Origin: Hippopus hippopus
Taxonomy: Eukaryota; Mollusca; Bivalvia; Cardiida; Cardiidae
Direction of reading: 5' to 3'
Length of the DNA: 64,000 bases
Assembly: GCA_946811185.2 (NCBI GenBank)
Contig: OX328101.1
Coordinates: forward strand, 23,978,122-24,042,121
Positions 29,649 through 38,242 of the stretch are shown piece by piece. The notes below the pieces were generated by a model, which did no database searches, was not told where the DNA came from, and saw only the letters and a list, made by a program, of their open reading frames with translations. The stretch's first letter is position 1. The number at the start of each line of letters is the position of its first letter. Both the position numbers and the translations under genes were made by a program.

Positions 29649-30302
29649 TTACAGTGCAAATTCACAAATACCCCGATTTTTCCATTTTTCTCCATGTTCC
29701 GTATTAACTTTGTGCAATTTGTCATCACCCAAATACAATGGATATACACTGTCCATCTCACTGAATTCGGGTGTTCCACTAAATGGAAAAACATGTTTTG
29801 TAACGCCTTTTGTTGAAAGAGATGAATATACAATTTCTTCTTTAACATCTCTATCAAATAAGATATAGCCTTCCATAGTATCCACTATTTCCTCAGAGTC
29901 TTGGATAGATCCTCTTTTATAGCGTAAGTAGAAGTTAAATAAAACTGATTTCATTTTCAGAACGTTCAGAAAACTTTCTTCTGTTCTTCCTATGATCATG
30001 AAACACCATCGACTTGTGGATCGCATTTGTTTACCATTAGCACCGTCTTTCCACTAGTAAGCTGCTAAATAAGTTTTGATGATGTGTTTCAAATCCGAAT
30101 CGTCTACCAACATCCCAATAAAGTGCTGTATGCCATACAATTTGCAGGACGATTCTCCTTTTGCAAACCCTCTGTGCAATTTATCTATCCAAAGTTCCAC
30201 ACAGCGGAGTTTAATGTTAAGCTGTATTCGTTCATCGAGCGTATGCTGTTGAACGAATTCTCCATAAATCTTTTCACGTAGTTCTATTGGTAAAGGTAGC
30301 AT
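29649..30302 (-). pseudogene. Unknown Polinton gene, interrupted by in-frame TAG
   Basis: 218 codons from ATG 30302 to TAA 29649. It is a single frame apart from TAG at 30054-30056. The first part begins MLPLPIELREKIYGEFVQQH (F-box-like opening, weak). The second part includes WCFMIIGRTEES and VFPFSGTPEFSEMDSVYPLY. The 27 nt after the TAG are open and lead in phase into the second part, so this is one gene or a read-through pair. I do not recognise the family. It is the last minus-strand gene before the divergent CCHC gene, with a TATA box at 30380-30386. Confidence 0.6.
30054..30056 (-). other. Second in-frame TAG in the element
   Basis: TAC TAG TGG on the minus strand. The frame continues for 135 codons. 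Confidence 0.85.
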
Positions 30303-30379
30303 AATTTTTCAGCGATATTTTGCGTCTTACTCGGACCGTTCAGTTCAAAACAATGTAACATGGAATTATTTCCTTAAAA

Positions 30380-30386
30380 TTTTATA
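30380..30386 (-). promoter_or_regulatory. TATA box of the 30302 gene
   Basis: TATAAAA on the minus strand, 78 nt before the ATG. It faces the divergent + strand promoter at 30523. Confidence 0.5.
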
Positions 30387-30522
30387 ACCATAATCGTCAC
30401 TTTCACTGTCTGAATAGGGTACTATTCTTTTTCTTTTACCCATCGTTTATGTCTGATAGTAAGACAATGACACGGTAAGTCAGAAAACTTGGCATTTTAT
30501 AGAGTCTTTCACCCCGATAGTG

Positions 30523-30530
30523 TATAAATA
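30523..30530 (+). promoter_or_regulatory. TATA box of the CCHC gene
   Basis: TATAAATA, 69 nt before the ATG. The intergenic spacer of about 300 bp serves two divergent genes. Confidence 0.6.
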
Positions 30531-30598
30531 GAGACGATAGCTACGAAATCTATATCATTCCTCTGATCGACTTCAGACAGTACAGTTGACAAAAAATA

Positions 30599-31456
30599 AT
30601 GAGCGAGTTTAATCTACAAAATACATCACTGATAGGAAAGATGATGTATCTGTATGTTAACCCATACACCCACGATTACGAGATCAGCAATGTTCCGTTA
30701 AAGTATCAAGTTCAACATATCGGGAATTACGTGGGATCATTTTTATCCCATCAACATTTAACAGAAAAAGATGTTTACCGTATTACCAGATACAGAGTTT
30801 TGAATCAAGCAACGATCGATAGACGATATGGGATGGATGGAAAGAGAACAGATATTTGTTTTACATGCAACAAACCAGGACACTGGGCTAGAAATTGTCC
30901 AGGAAAAGAAAAGCAGACAGAAACAGTCGTTTTTGTCTATGTGGATCCACGCAGTCATGATATCAAAATTTCACCAACAATGAATCTGGGTGGTGAATTT
31001 CACTACATGAAATTCGTTGGTGTTTTAAAATCATTCTGTAACGAAAATAAATGGAAAACATTCACACCACACGCTACAAGATCATCGGTTGAAAATCAGA
31101 TCGAAAATATGCAGATTGACAACACGACTATCAGCGATGCAGAGATCTGTAAAATAACAGAACAGATAGAGAAAAAAATATCTACAAACGATAATCTAAG
31201 AAAACAACCAACTTTGGAACTAAAAAACAACGAACTTTCTTCAGAGGAGACTCTTTCACCAAAACAGGAGAAAAAGCAAAACAACGAAAAAAGAGAAAGC
31301 GAGAAAAAAAAGAAGTGTTTCTTTTGCAAATCAAAAAAGCATGGGGATAAAATCTGGACCTGTCCAGATATGGTATTAAAAAATAATGAAAGGGGAAGAA
31401 AACGGAAGAGTGAATGTGAATCTGACATTCCAAAGAAAAAAAGAAAAACACACTGA
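30599..31456 (+). CDS. Zinc-knuckle nuclear protein with duplicated domain (unknown)
   Basis: 285 residues, intact, the only sizeable + strand gene of the element. Two similar units are visible: YVNPYTHDYEIS (19-30) ... VGSFLS, then CCHC knuckle C87-C90-H95-C100; and YVDPRSHDIKIS (114-125) ... VGVLKS, then a second C240-C243-H248-C255 cluster. The tail contains PKKKRK, a classical nuclear localisation signal. Binding to nucleic acid in the nucleus is likely; a replication or transcription role is a guess. An AATAAA lies at 31645. Such knuckles are unusual for Polintons as far as I know. Confidence 0.7.
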   Translation: MSEFNLQNTSLIGKMMYLYVNPYTHDYEISNVPLKYQVQHIGNYVGSFLSHQHLTEKDVYRITRYRVLNQATIDRRYGMDGKRTDICFTCNKPGHWARNCPGKEKQTETVVFVYVDPRSHDIKISPTMNLGGEFHYMKFVGVLKSFCNENKWKTFTPHATRSSVENQIENMQIDNTTISDAEICKITEQIEKKISTNDNLRKQPTLELKNNELSSEETLSPKQEKKQNNEKRESEKKKKCFFCKSKKHGDKIWTCPDMVLKNNERGRKRKSECESDIPKKKRKTH

Positions 31457-31755
31457 AAAAAGTTTCAAAAAAAAGTGGTTGTTGAAAAAAACGGATGCAA
31501 AATATTGTTTTAAGTTTTTTTTTAAAAAAAATGTTTTAACAAAAAAAAAAGGCTGACTTGTTTAAATGTTTTCATTCCAATGTTTTTTTCATTCCATTGT
31601 TTTTTTTTCACAGTTCATGTCTTGTTTCATTGTATAAAAGTTTGAATAAAAAAACATATGAAATAATTCTGGGGTTTGACTTTTTTTCTTCTGACTGTAA
31701 GTCTTTGACTGTAAGTCTTTTGACAATTCGAAAGAAAAGCTCTTTCTTGGGGAAT
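31457..31755. other. 3' region of the CCHC gene and spacer
   Basis: T- and A-rich, no gene. Contains AATAAA at 31645-31650 (+), and a CTGTAAGTCTTT duplication near 31690-31720. Confidence 0.5.
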
Positions 31756-31758
31756 GGT

Positions 31759-31774
31759 AGCCCTGAAAAGGGCT
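31759..31774 (-). terminator. Histone-type 3' stem-loop after the 31803 gene
   Basis: The minus strand reads AGCCCTTTTCAGGGCT then ACC, with CAAGAAAGAG after 9 nt (31740-31749). It begins 28 nt past the stop at 31803, preceded by AAAAAC. The best overall match together with 20280. Confidence 0.8.
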
Positions 31775-31802
31775 GTTTTTCTCCATTCACTGGCTGGATA
31801 AA

Positions 31803-32106
31803 TTAATTCCATACCAGTGAAGGATACATCTTCTGCAGCTTCTTTTGCCACCCACGATGCTCAGTGGGTGGCATGAAGTCCTTTAGATCGGGGTAAATAT
31901 TCCCCATCTTCACCTTTGGCGTACGAGTGTAAAACTCGTACCCCCGCCTCTCAAAAAAAAGCACACAGTGCTTTAAACTTTAGTCTCTTTCTTTCTTCTT
32001 CTTCTCTTCTCTTCTCCATCTCTATCTGCTCCTCGATCTCTTTCTTTTTCTTCTCCCCAACCTTTCTCTTCCCAATTGGTCCACAGAAGAACTTGCTGCC
32101 TTTCAT
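31803..32106 (-). pseudogene. Small basic protein with frame change in a T run
   Basis: ATG at 32106. The first 51 codons give a Lys/Glu-rich helix (KKKEIEEQIEMEKRREEEER) ending at TGA (31951-31953) just after a run of eight T. In the +1 frame the sense continues for 49 further codons with RRGYEFYTRTPKVKM and HRGWQKKLQKMYPSL, ending at TAA 31803. The second part is clearly protein-like, so this is one gene with a 1-nt change or a +1 shift at TTT TGA. TATA box at 32146-32154; stem-loop downstream. Function unknown. Confidence 0.6.
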
Positions 32107-32145
32107 TGTGAAATGAAAATAATCCGATAATAAAATAAAAGTTCG

Positions 32146-32154
32146 TTTTTTATA
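32146..32154 (-). promoter_or_regulatory. TATA box of the 32106 gene
   Basis: TATAAAAAA on the minus strand, about 40 nt before the ATG. Confidence 0.6.
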
Positions 32155-32161
32155 CGTTTAC

Positions 32162-32252
32162 AGGGGGATTGACCTACTTTGACATAGAATTAACGTTGTG
32201 CAATCAAATCGTCCGTTATATCATTACACATTTTGATTGGTCAACGTTAACC
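32162..32252. promoter_or_regulatory. Shared upstream module, copy 2 (bidirectional spacer)
   Basis: Same orientation and order as 20583-20672: GGATTGACCTACTTT, CAATCAAA, CGTTATATCATT, TTTTGATTGG. It lies between the minus-strand 32106 gene and the plus-strand 32408 gene. Confidence 0.65.
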
Positions 32253-32338
32253 CAACTGCATTTCCTCTATGCAAAACACTATTCTCAGTGATCATAGTTA
32301 AAATACTTTGTAGTCACTATTTTTATAGCTCTGTAGAC

Positions 32339-32346
32339 TATAAAAG
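32339..32346 (+). promoter_or_regulatory. TATA box of the 32408 gene
   Basis: TATAAAAG, 62 nt before the ATG, with TCATTCGG as a possible initiator about 25 nt downstream. Confidence 0.6.
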
Positions 32347-32407
32347 ACAATCGCAAAACACATTCATTCGGAACTCAACTGTTGTAGAGTTAAACCAAAT
32401 CAGCACA

Positions 32408-32548
32408 ATGTTTGGACTAACAATTTTACTTACATTGCTGAACTGGATAGAAGAAAGAGAAAGCCTTAGACGTATAAGGCGTGAAGTTGAACATCTAATC
32501 CAAGTAATAAATGCGATGGAAAATAGGAGAATAAAGAGAAGAGGTTAA
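32408..32548 (+). CDS. 46-residue protein, hydrophobic N-terminus and basic helix
   Basis: MFGLTILLTLLNW is hydrophobic. It is followed by a charged helix (EERESLRRIRREVEHLIQVI) and RRIKRRG. It could be a small membrane-anchored or membrane-active protein. The start is fixed by the TATA box and a short leader. The longer upstream frame lacks support. A + strand histone-type stem-loop lies 20 nt past the stop. Confidence 0.55.
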   Translation: MFGLTILLTLLNWIEERESLRRIRREVEHLIQVINAMENRRIKRRG

Positions 32549-32568
32549 AAAAGTGAACCTGTACAAAC

Positions 32569-32584
32569 AGCCCTTTTCAGGGCT
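32569..32584 (+). terminator. Histone-type 3' stem-loop after the 32408 gene
   Basis: AGCCCTTTTCAGGGCT on the + strand, preceded by ACAAAC. CAAGAAAAGA follows after 9 nt (32594-32603). It is on the opposite strand from most other copies, matching the opposite gene orientation. Confidence 0.75.
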
Positions 32585-33512
32585 AGCCAACACCAAGAAA
32601 AGATCTATCTTTCCTCAAATTTGTCAATTTTTCTCTAAGAATTACACTCTAAGAGTTACACTCAAAAAAGCCTAAGGGCAACCATTCCCCTAGCCTCAGC
32701 CTGGTCCAGCGAGATCAAGATCAAACTGTATTCCATATCAATCCTAAAGTCAATTAAAGCCCCAAGTAGTGGATAAAAGTAAACAATAAAGCAGTCTAAG
32801 TACAACACAGTCCCATTGATCTCTACTCTGATGCGTGGTAAGGACTAAAGATCAGGTTGTCTTCTATATCAAATCAATGAAAAAAAGTCTAAGTCAAACC
32901 CTGATCTTTTTTTGCCCTAACCCCACTTAAAGCCCCCAAGTAGTGGTTAAAAGTAGTGGATAAAAGTAAACAATAAAGCAGTCTAAGTACAACACAGTCC
33001 CATTGATCTCTACTCTGACGTGTGGTAAGGACTAAAGATCAGGTTGTCTTCTATATCAAATCAATGAAAAAAAGTCTAAGTCAAACCCTGATCTTTTTTT
33101 TGCCATACCCCACTTAAAGCCCAAGTAGTGGTTAAAAGTAAACAATAAAGCAGTCCTAACCCTATTCCATCTTACCCTATTCCATATCACGGTCTCAACC
33201 AACAGCTGACTAAATTACAAACTATGTGACAATCCTTCTTAGCGTAGCGAACCTATATAGTCTTACTATAGCAATATGGGTACGAAGTCCTTTTGGGTAC
33301 GAAAACCCACTCAGGATAGTCATACTATAGCAATATGGGTAAAAAAACCCACTCAGAGTAAGTAAGTAGGATATTTGCAATAAAAGGCTAACTATCGGCC
33401 AAAAATGACACATTTTCTCCGAATTGAGAAGATTGAGGAGGCGGACAGCAAGTAGCTGTCCAGCTTGCAGAAAAGTTGGAGGTTGTGCCTAAAAAACACA
33501 GCCTCCACAAAC

Positions 33513-33528
33513 AGCCCTTTTCAGGGCT
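33513..33528 (+). terminator. Histone-type 3' stem-loop in right TIR
   Basis: AGCCCTTTTCAGGGCT on the + strand; CACGAAAGAG after 9 nt (33538-33547). Mirror of 18250. Confidence 0.7.
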
Positions 33529-33920
33529 ACCATTCCACACGAAAGAGTGATCTTTCAAATTGTCAATTTTCAGTCAAAAGACTTTCAGTCAGTAAAACCC
33601 CACTCAGGGTAAGCAGAATAGGGACTCAGGGTAAGTCAGATAGGGACTGTCCAATCTCTGCAACAGCTCACAAGGGGACCGAGTAACCGATAAAATCTGA
33701 GAATCCGCATGAAAATGTTACTATAAATAGAACATGAGGGGTAGGATATTTGCAATTAAAGGCTAACTATCGGCCAAAAATGACACATTTTCTCCAAAAG
33801 TGCCCCATTCTGCTTACCCGTGTCCCCATTTCACTCCCCGGGTAAGCAGAATGGGGCACTCAGGGTAAGTCGGATAGGGCAAATCGCCTATTTTGCCCTA
33901 TCCGACTACCCTTTACTACT

Positions 33921-33926
33921 CTCACT
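33921..33926. repeat. Candidate target site duplication, right
   Basis: CTCACT, one mismatch from CTCATT at the left. Confidence 0.5.
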
Positions 33927-33935
33927 GCATCGCAC

Positions 33936-34010
33936 AGTTTAGATCCAAGATCCGACTGCACAGAACCTGCAGTCTGACTTTGTGTCTACAAAGTCTGCAA
34001 AAGGGCAAAA
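33936..34010. repeat. P1 palindromic MITE copy next to the Polinton
   Basis: GATCCGACTGCACAGAACC and CTGCAGTCTGACTT, diverged. Confidence 0.65.
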
Positions 34011-34265
34011 AGTCGTGCTTAGCAGTTAGAGGGTAAATTTGGAAAGTAAAACAAGTCGTATTGCAAGAGGTACTTAGCTAAAAAATCCGCAGCTTCATTT
34101 ATTTTCGACAGCAAACTCTACAGTTTCATATCACGAGAAGTTTACGGTTTAAAATAAGGACAAATCCCTAGAGTTTCTTTATTCTGTACACCATATTTAT
34201 CGATTATTAACCCATGTTTCACAGCTGACCAATATCTGAACATTTATACACACTATAAAGTTTAA

Positions 34266-34270
<5 letters not shown>

Positions 34271-34296
<26 letters not shown>

Positions 34297-34299
34297 TTT
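34271..34299. repeat. TG dinucleotide microsatellite
   Basis: (TG)n of about 14 units. Confidence 0.95.
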
Positions 34300-34599
34300 T
34301 TCTCCTGGCTGTAGACATGTATCTTTAAATGAAGTTAAGGACGTAGTAGATAAATGATTAGGCTGTGCGTTCTGGTCTTTATCTAAATCTACTTCTGATC
34401 TTGATCTACTTCGACAATAGTAGTTATTTGCGTTTGAAAATAGAAGAATTATACATGTAGCTGAGAAAACAATCCTGTGCATCATAGGCTACTTGAAAAC
34501 ATCGTGGTAGCCTACAATGGAAAAAATTGCTGGCCACCATTTTGTGGTGTTTTTCTCCAAAGACATTTTCTACCATTTTCTACTCTTTTATGGACAAGT

Positions 34600-35060
34600 C
34601 TCTTCTAAAAAGCCTTTACCAACAACCCGGAATTTTAACGCAGAAAGAAAGCCATTGAAAACCAACATTTTATTCTTTCCCACAATGTTTTCTATTCTCA
34701 CAAGGATAAATTACAGCATTTTAATCACATCCATTTTGTCGTCTGCAAATGCTTTCGATTTTGACCAGTCTAGATTTTTGTCTCTTGGTAAAGATTTAAG
34801 CGACACAAAACATAGTCTGTGAATTTTTTTTAACTCTTTACCAAACGACAAAATTTTAGGCTGGTCCATATTGAAAGCATTTGCAGACGACAAAATTAAT
34901 GTGACTAAAAAATTGAAATTTGTTCTGGGAGGGTAGATAACATTGTGGGAAAAGGAGAAAATGCTGGTTACCAGCATTTTCTCTTTTTCCCACAATGTTT
35001 TCAAAAGGCTTCTTTTTCAGGACCGTGAAAACCAGAGATTGTTTGGGAAAGGGTTAATAT
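34600..35060. repeat. P3 palindromic MITE copies, two in opposite orientation
   Basis: The first has the arm CATTTTGTCGTCTGCAAATG. The second (34830-35060) has AACATTGTGGGAAAAGGAG, GAGAAAATGCTGGTTACC and its complement. Confidence 0.7.
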
Positions 35061-35094
35061 AGTTGAGTCTAAAATTTTGTCATCAAGTATAGAG

Positions 35095-35310
35095 TTAACC
35101 CTTTACCACACAATACCGACTTTTAACGACCATGTGCAAAAAAAAAAAAACTTCTGAGAAAAGGAGAAAATTCTTGTTGCCACGATTTTCTCCTTTTCCC
35201 ACAATGTTTTCTACCCTTTCACAACCAAATCTCATGATACCGACCATATTCAAAGTGTCCTCTGCAATTGTTTTCAATTCGGACATCTAAATTTGGTCAT
35301 TTTGCAAAAG
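35095..35310. repeat. P3 palindromic MITE copy
   Basis: CTTTACCACACAATACCG arm, GGAGAAAATTCTTG core and TTTCCCACAATGTTTTC. Confidence 0.65.
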
Positions 35311-35505
35311 GTTAAACGAATGAACTGGTTGTAGCGATGAATAACATAGCAGTGTTAGTTATATCTGTTATCTAATCGAAATTCTAAAGCGGCTTATGAA
35401 ATATTTATTTGAAGGTTGCTTTTAAACATATTTTGTAACCATGAATAAACAGAATAGGTGTTAGTCGGCGGCGATCAGTTTATCGTTTAAAACAAAATGG
35501 GTAAA

Positions 35506-35833
35506 ATGGTTCGTGTTAAAATATTTTTGTTGATCTGTCTTTTGTTCAGCTCCAATCGGAGAACTTTTTCTGAAAAAGTATCTCAAAGATTTACACAGCG
35601 ATTTGACGGCTATATACTAAAACCTGAATTTATCTGGAAATGTATTTCTTCTACAAGCACGTTAGCATGTATGTCGGCTTGCAGGAGCGCCGTTGATTGT
35701 GTTACAGTCTCATACAGACCTGACGATCGAACCTGCTGTTTATGTGGGTATGATGTCTTGTATAAGGGAACTAACAGTGAATACTTGACAATCGAACCAG
35801 GATGGTTTACGATGTCGAAGGCTGTCTATACAG
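35506..35833 (+). CDS. Exon 1 of secreted PAN/apple-like + Link-like protein, gene 2
   Basis: Homologous to 7542-7869 and exactly the same length (328 bp). It starts at the ATG in GTAAAATGGTTCG; an extra in-frame ATG lies 9 nt upstream. Signal peptide (KIFLLICLLFSS), then SKTST-like Cys-rich segment (CISSTSTLACMSACRSAVDC) and GWFTMSKAVYTG. Donor ACAG|GTACGT, phase 1. Joined to 40293 it gives about 197 residues. The Polinton lies between this gene and its paralogue. Confidence 0.6.
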
Positions 35834-35839
35834 GTACGT

Positions 35840-36950
35840 TTCTATCGCAAGGTATACAGTTGCCCTACTTAGTGAAGGTGAAGGTCCGGTATCGAGCAAA
35901 GATGGACGCACGATACAGGAAGTTCAAAATTCAACCGTGATGATCATAGGAACAAAACGAAACACTGAAAGGGTATCTTGAGCCATTGTTTGACTTTTTG
36001 TGGATGTTGTTATTGCATCGTAACTGTTTTGGCCTTTTTAGTTGGATTTATTTACTGAGTCTCGGGATAAGTGAGCACAGAATTAGCCAGAAAGATATTT
36101 TGAAACAAGAAATATCTTTAAAAAAGATAAACGGCATAAGAGGTACTGAAATATGCATATTGAAACTCTTTTGTGGCTCAGCATGCAGTAAAATAATGAG
36201 GAAAAAAAAACTCGCGAGCAGCTGCCTCTTTTTCCTCAACGTTTTTCATTTTGTTGAAAAGTAGTAGATCTATTGTGTTATTGGGTGACGCTTACGAAAA
36301 TATTAAATTTCCAAAAAGAATAAGAAAAGAATCATTCCCTGTTACATTTATTTGCTATGGTATAACTCAAGACCCCGGGGTACCGATGAGCGGTAGCATA
36401 GTTTGTAAATAGTGGTTTCACAAATGTCCGAGAAAATATGGCAGCAGGGGCCCGTCGAATGAACATGTGCACATTTTTACCAACAGCAAATTACCATCTA
36501 TTCATTCTTAACGACGTTCGCGACAGTTTCCATTTTCACGCTTCGTGTAACTGTCACGCTCAACTTTTTCTAGAAAAAACGGTGAGCACCTAACACAATT
36601 GATCTTGCCACACCTGTCAATGTCTGCAGAATGGATAAACCAAGAACTAAAACGGGTCGTTTCATGTTAGCAAAATGAAGTAAAAAGTATTTGAATCAAG
36701 CCAAATAATTATATGCGAGGCAAGAATCCAAAATTACGCTTTCAAAAGATCGGACTGAAAGTCAAAGTGAATCACCTAACTACGCCACCTAACAACGGAA
36801 ATATGGACACAGATGCTACAACTAGCACTCTATCTGGCAGACGTATCGTCGAGCTAAAACATATTTTCAGATGCAGATGCTTTCAGTTTGGTCTAGTCCA
36901 AAAGTATGTCACTTGGTAAAGACTTGCAGAAAACGATTGGCTGTACATAA
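35840..36950. other. Intron of gene 2, no further gene seen
   Basis: No coding signal. Contains a GATATTTTGAAACAAGAAATATC-type palindrome near 36090-36120 and otherwise AT-rich DNA. Confidence 0.45.
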
Positions 36951-36959
36951 CTCTTTATC

Positions 36960-37160
36960 CCTTAGCTTAATGAGTCTGTAGCAGACAACATGAAAAACAT
37001 TGATGTCAACAGGAGAAATTACCCCTAATAATTGATTTCTCCTTTTCCCACAATGATTTCTGACCCATCAAAGAACTGATACATGAATACCAGGTTTTGG
37101 TTTAGCGTCTGCAAACGCGTCAAATTTAGAAGAATCTAAAATTAGTCGTTTGGAAATGGG
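36960..37160. repeat. P3 MITE copy, diverged
   Basis: GGAGAAATTACC near 37012 and TTTCTCCTTTTCCCACAATG at 37027, with a diverged right arm (TAGCGTCTGCAAACGCG). Confidence 0.5.
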
Positions 37161-38240
37161 TTAAATGCTAACATCAGCATTACATTTTTATGCTATGAAT
37201 TGGTTTATTATGACCAACAAACTTGATTCTTATAAATAGTGTTGTATTACTGAAAAAAATTGAGATAATTTACTTCATATAATGTCTTTGTCTTTGACAA
37301 ACATTACATTTACTTATTAGTTAGTGCCCCACCCACAAACTTAAAATATATTTTCTGAAAAAATAAAGCTGGTGACCTATTTGTTTTAAGCCTGATTCTT
37401 TTAGTTTAGTACCTGAATATTATTTATAGAAAAAAAAAAAAGAAATATCTGAATGTTAGAACATTTTAGAAAATAACTTTAAAAGATCCTCTCTGGGTTT
37501 TTTTTTTTTTTTTTTTCTTTCCAAAATAAAGGTGTTTTAGCCATAAGTTAAGGGTTTTTTTCTTTAAAGAGTGATACTCAGTATACTCTAAATTATTATT
37601 TTTTTTTTTTTCATTAAATTTGGTGTTTCACCAATACAATGACATAAAATTTGTTTATAATTGTTGTCATCTAAAAAAAAATATACATAGACTTAGTTTT
37701 CAAAGGTGAAATTTCATCCTGAACTGCCGCAATGCAGGGTGTACTAAAAGAAATGCTCATAGAATTTTCCTAAAGCTGGTGACCCCCTCTTTTTATCTCC
37801 TATTTTTGTAGATCAGATAATAAACTATCACCAAACAAAGTTTCATGAAATTCTGAATGTTTTCAAAAAATGGTGAAACTGTAGCGATCGTCTTTAATCA
37901 ATGCCAAGAAGTAGGTCAAAAACCATCGCATTCAGCTACGCCGAAAAAGATACACGTCTTAAAATTACTGTCCAAATCTTTTATTGTTCATTACAAAGAT
38001 AAATAATGAAAAGTAACCACGCCAGCAATATGGGTTTTTTTCCCTCATCGTTTTGCATGAATTTTTAATAGCAATTTTTAAAAATTGGATCTAGGTATAT
38101 TTTTCACAATCAGATATTAATGCATGGAAAAAGGGCAGTTGATGCTAAAAGGGTGTAACTGAAAGTACTTGTAGATGGTACAGTAAAAGGGTTATAGGAT
38201 ACGCTTAAAAAATTGAAATTACCAGTAGGTACAAGAAAAG
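37160..38240. other. Intron of gene 2, AT-rich, nothing recognised
   Basis: Long T and A homopolymers; no coding or repeat signal that I can name. Confidence 0.45.
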
Positions 38241-38242
38241 GA

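Larger units (their letters stand above)
17858..33920. mobile_element. Polinton/Maverick-class (adintovirus-like) element, 16.06 kb, without PolB
   Basis: Bounded by long terminal inverted repeats beginning AGTAGTAAAGGG, with a near-match 6-bp flank duplication. Inside, a block of minus-strand genes (19.5-30.3 kb) encodes an adenain-like protease, major and minor capsid candidates, small virion-type proteins, DDE integrase and packaging ATPase. Near the right end there are + strand genes and small divergent genes. This set defines the Polinton class. No protein-primed family B polymerase is present, and no gap is long enough for one. Several genes carry stops or frame changes, so this copy may not be active. 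Confidence 0.92.
32569..33920. repeat. Right terminal inverted repeat (about 1.35 kb)
   Basis: Inverse of 17858-19391. It contains two full tandem units instead of three and ends CTTTACTACT. The shared end AGTAGTAAAG starts with AG, typical of Polintons. Confidence 0.9.

Noticed and set aside
31096..31428. Minus-strand frames of Phe/Ser-rich sequence
   Set aside because: Antisense shadow of the Lys/Glu-rich tail of the CCHC gene.
17858..33920. Retroviral or LTR-retrotransposon origin because of integrase and zinc knuckle
   Set aside because: No reverse transcriptase, no LTRs (repeats are inverted), and capsid, ATPase and adenain-like protease genes are present.
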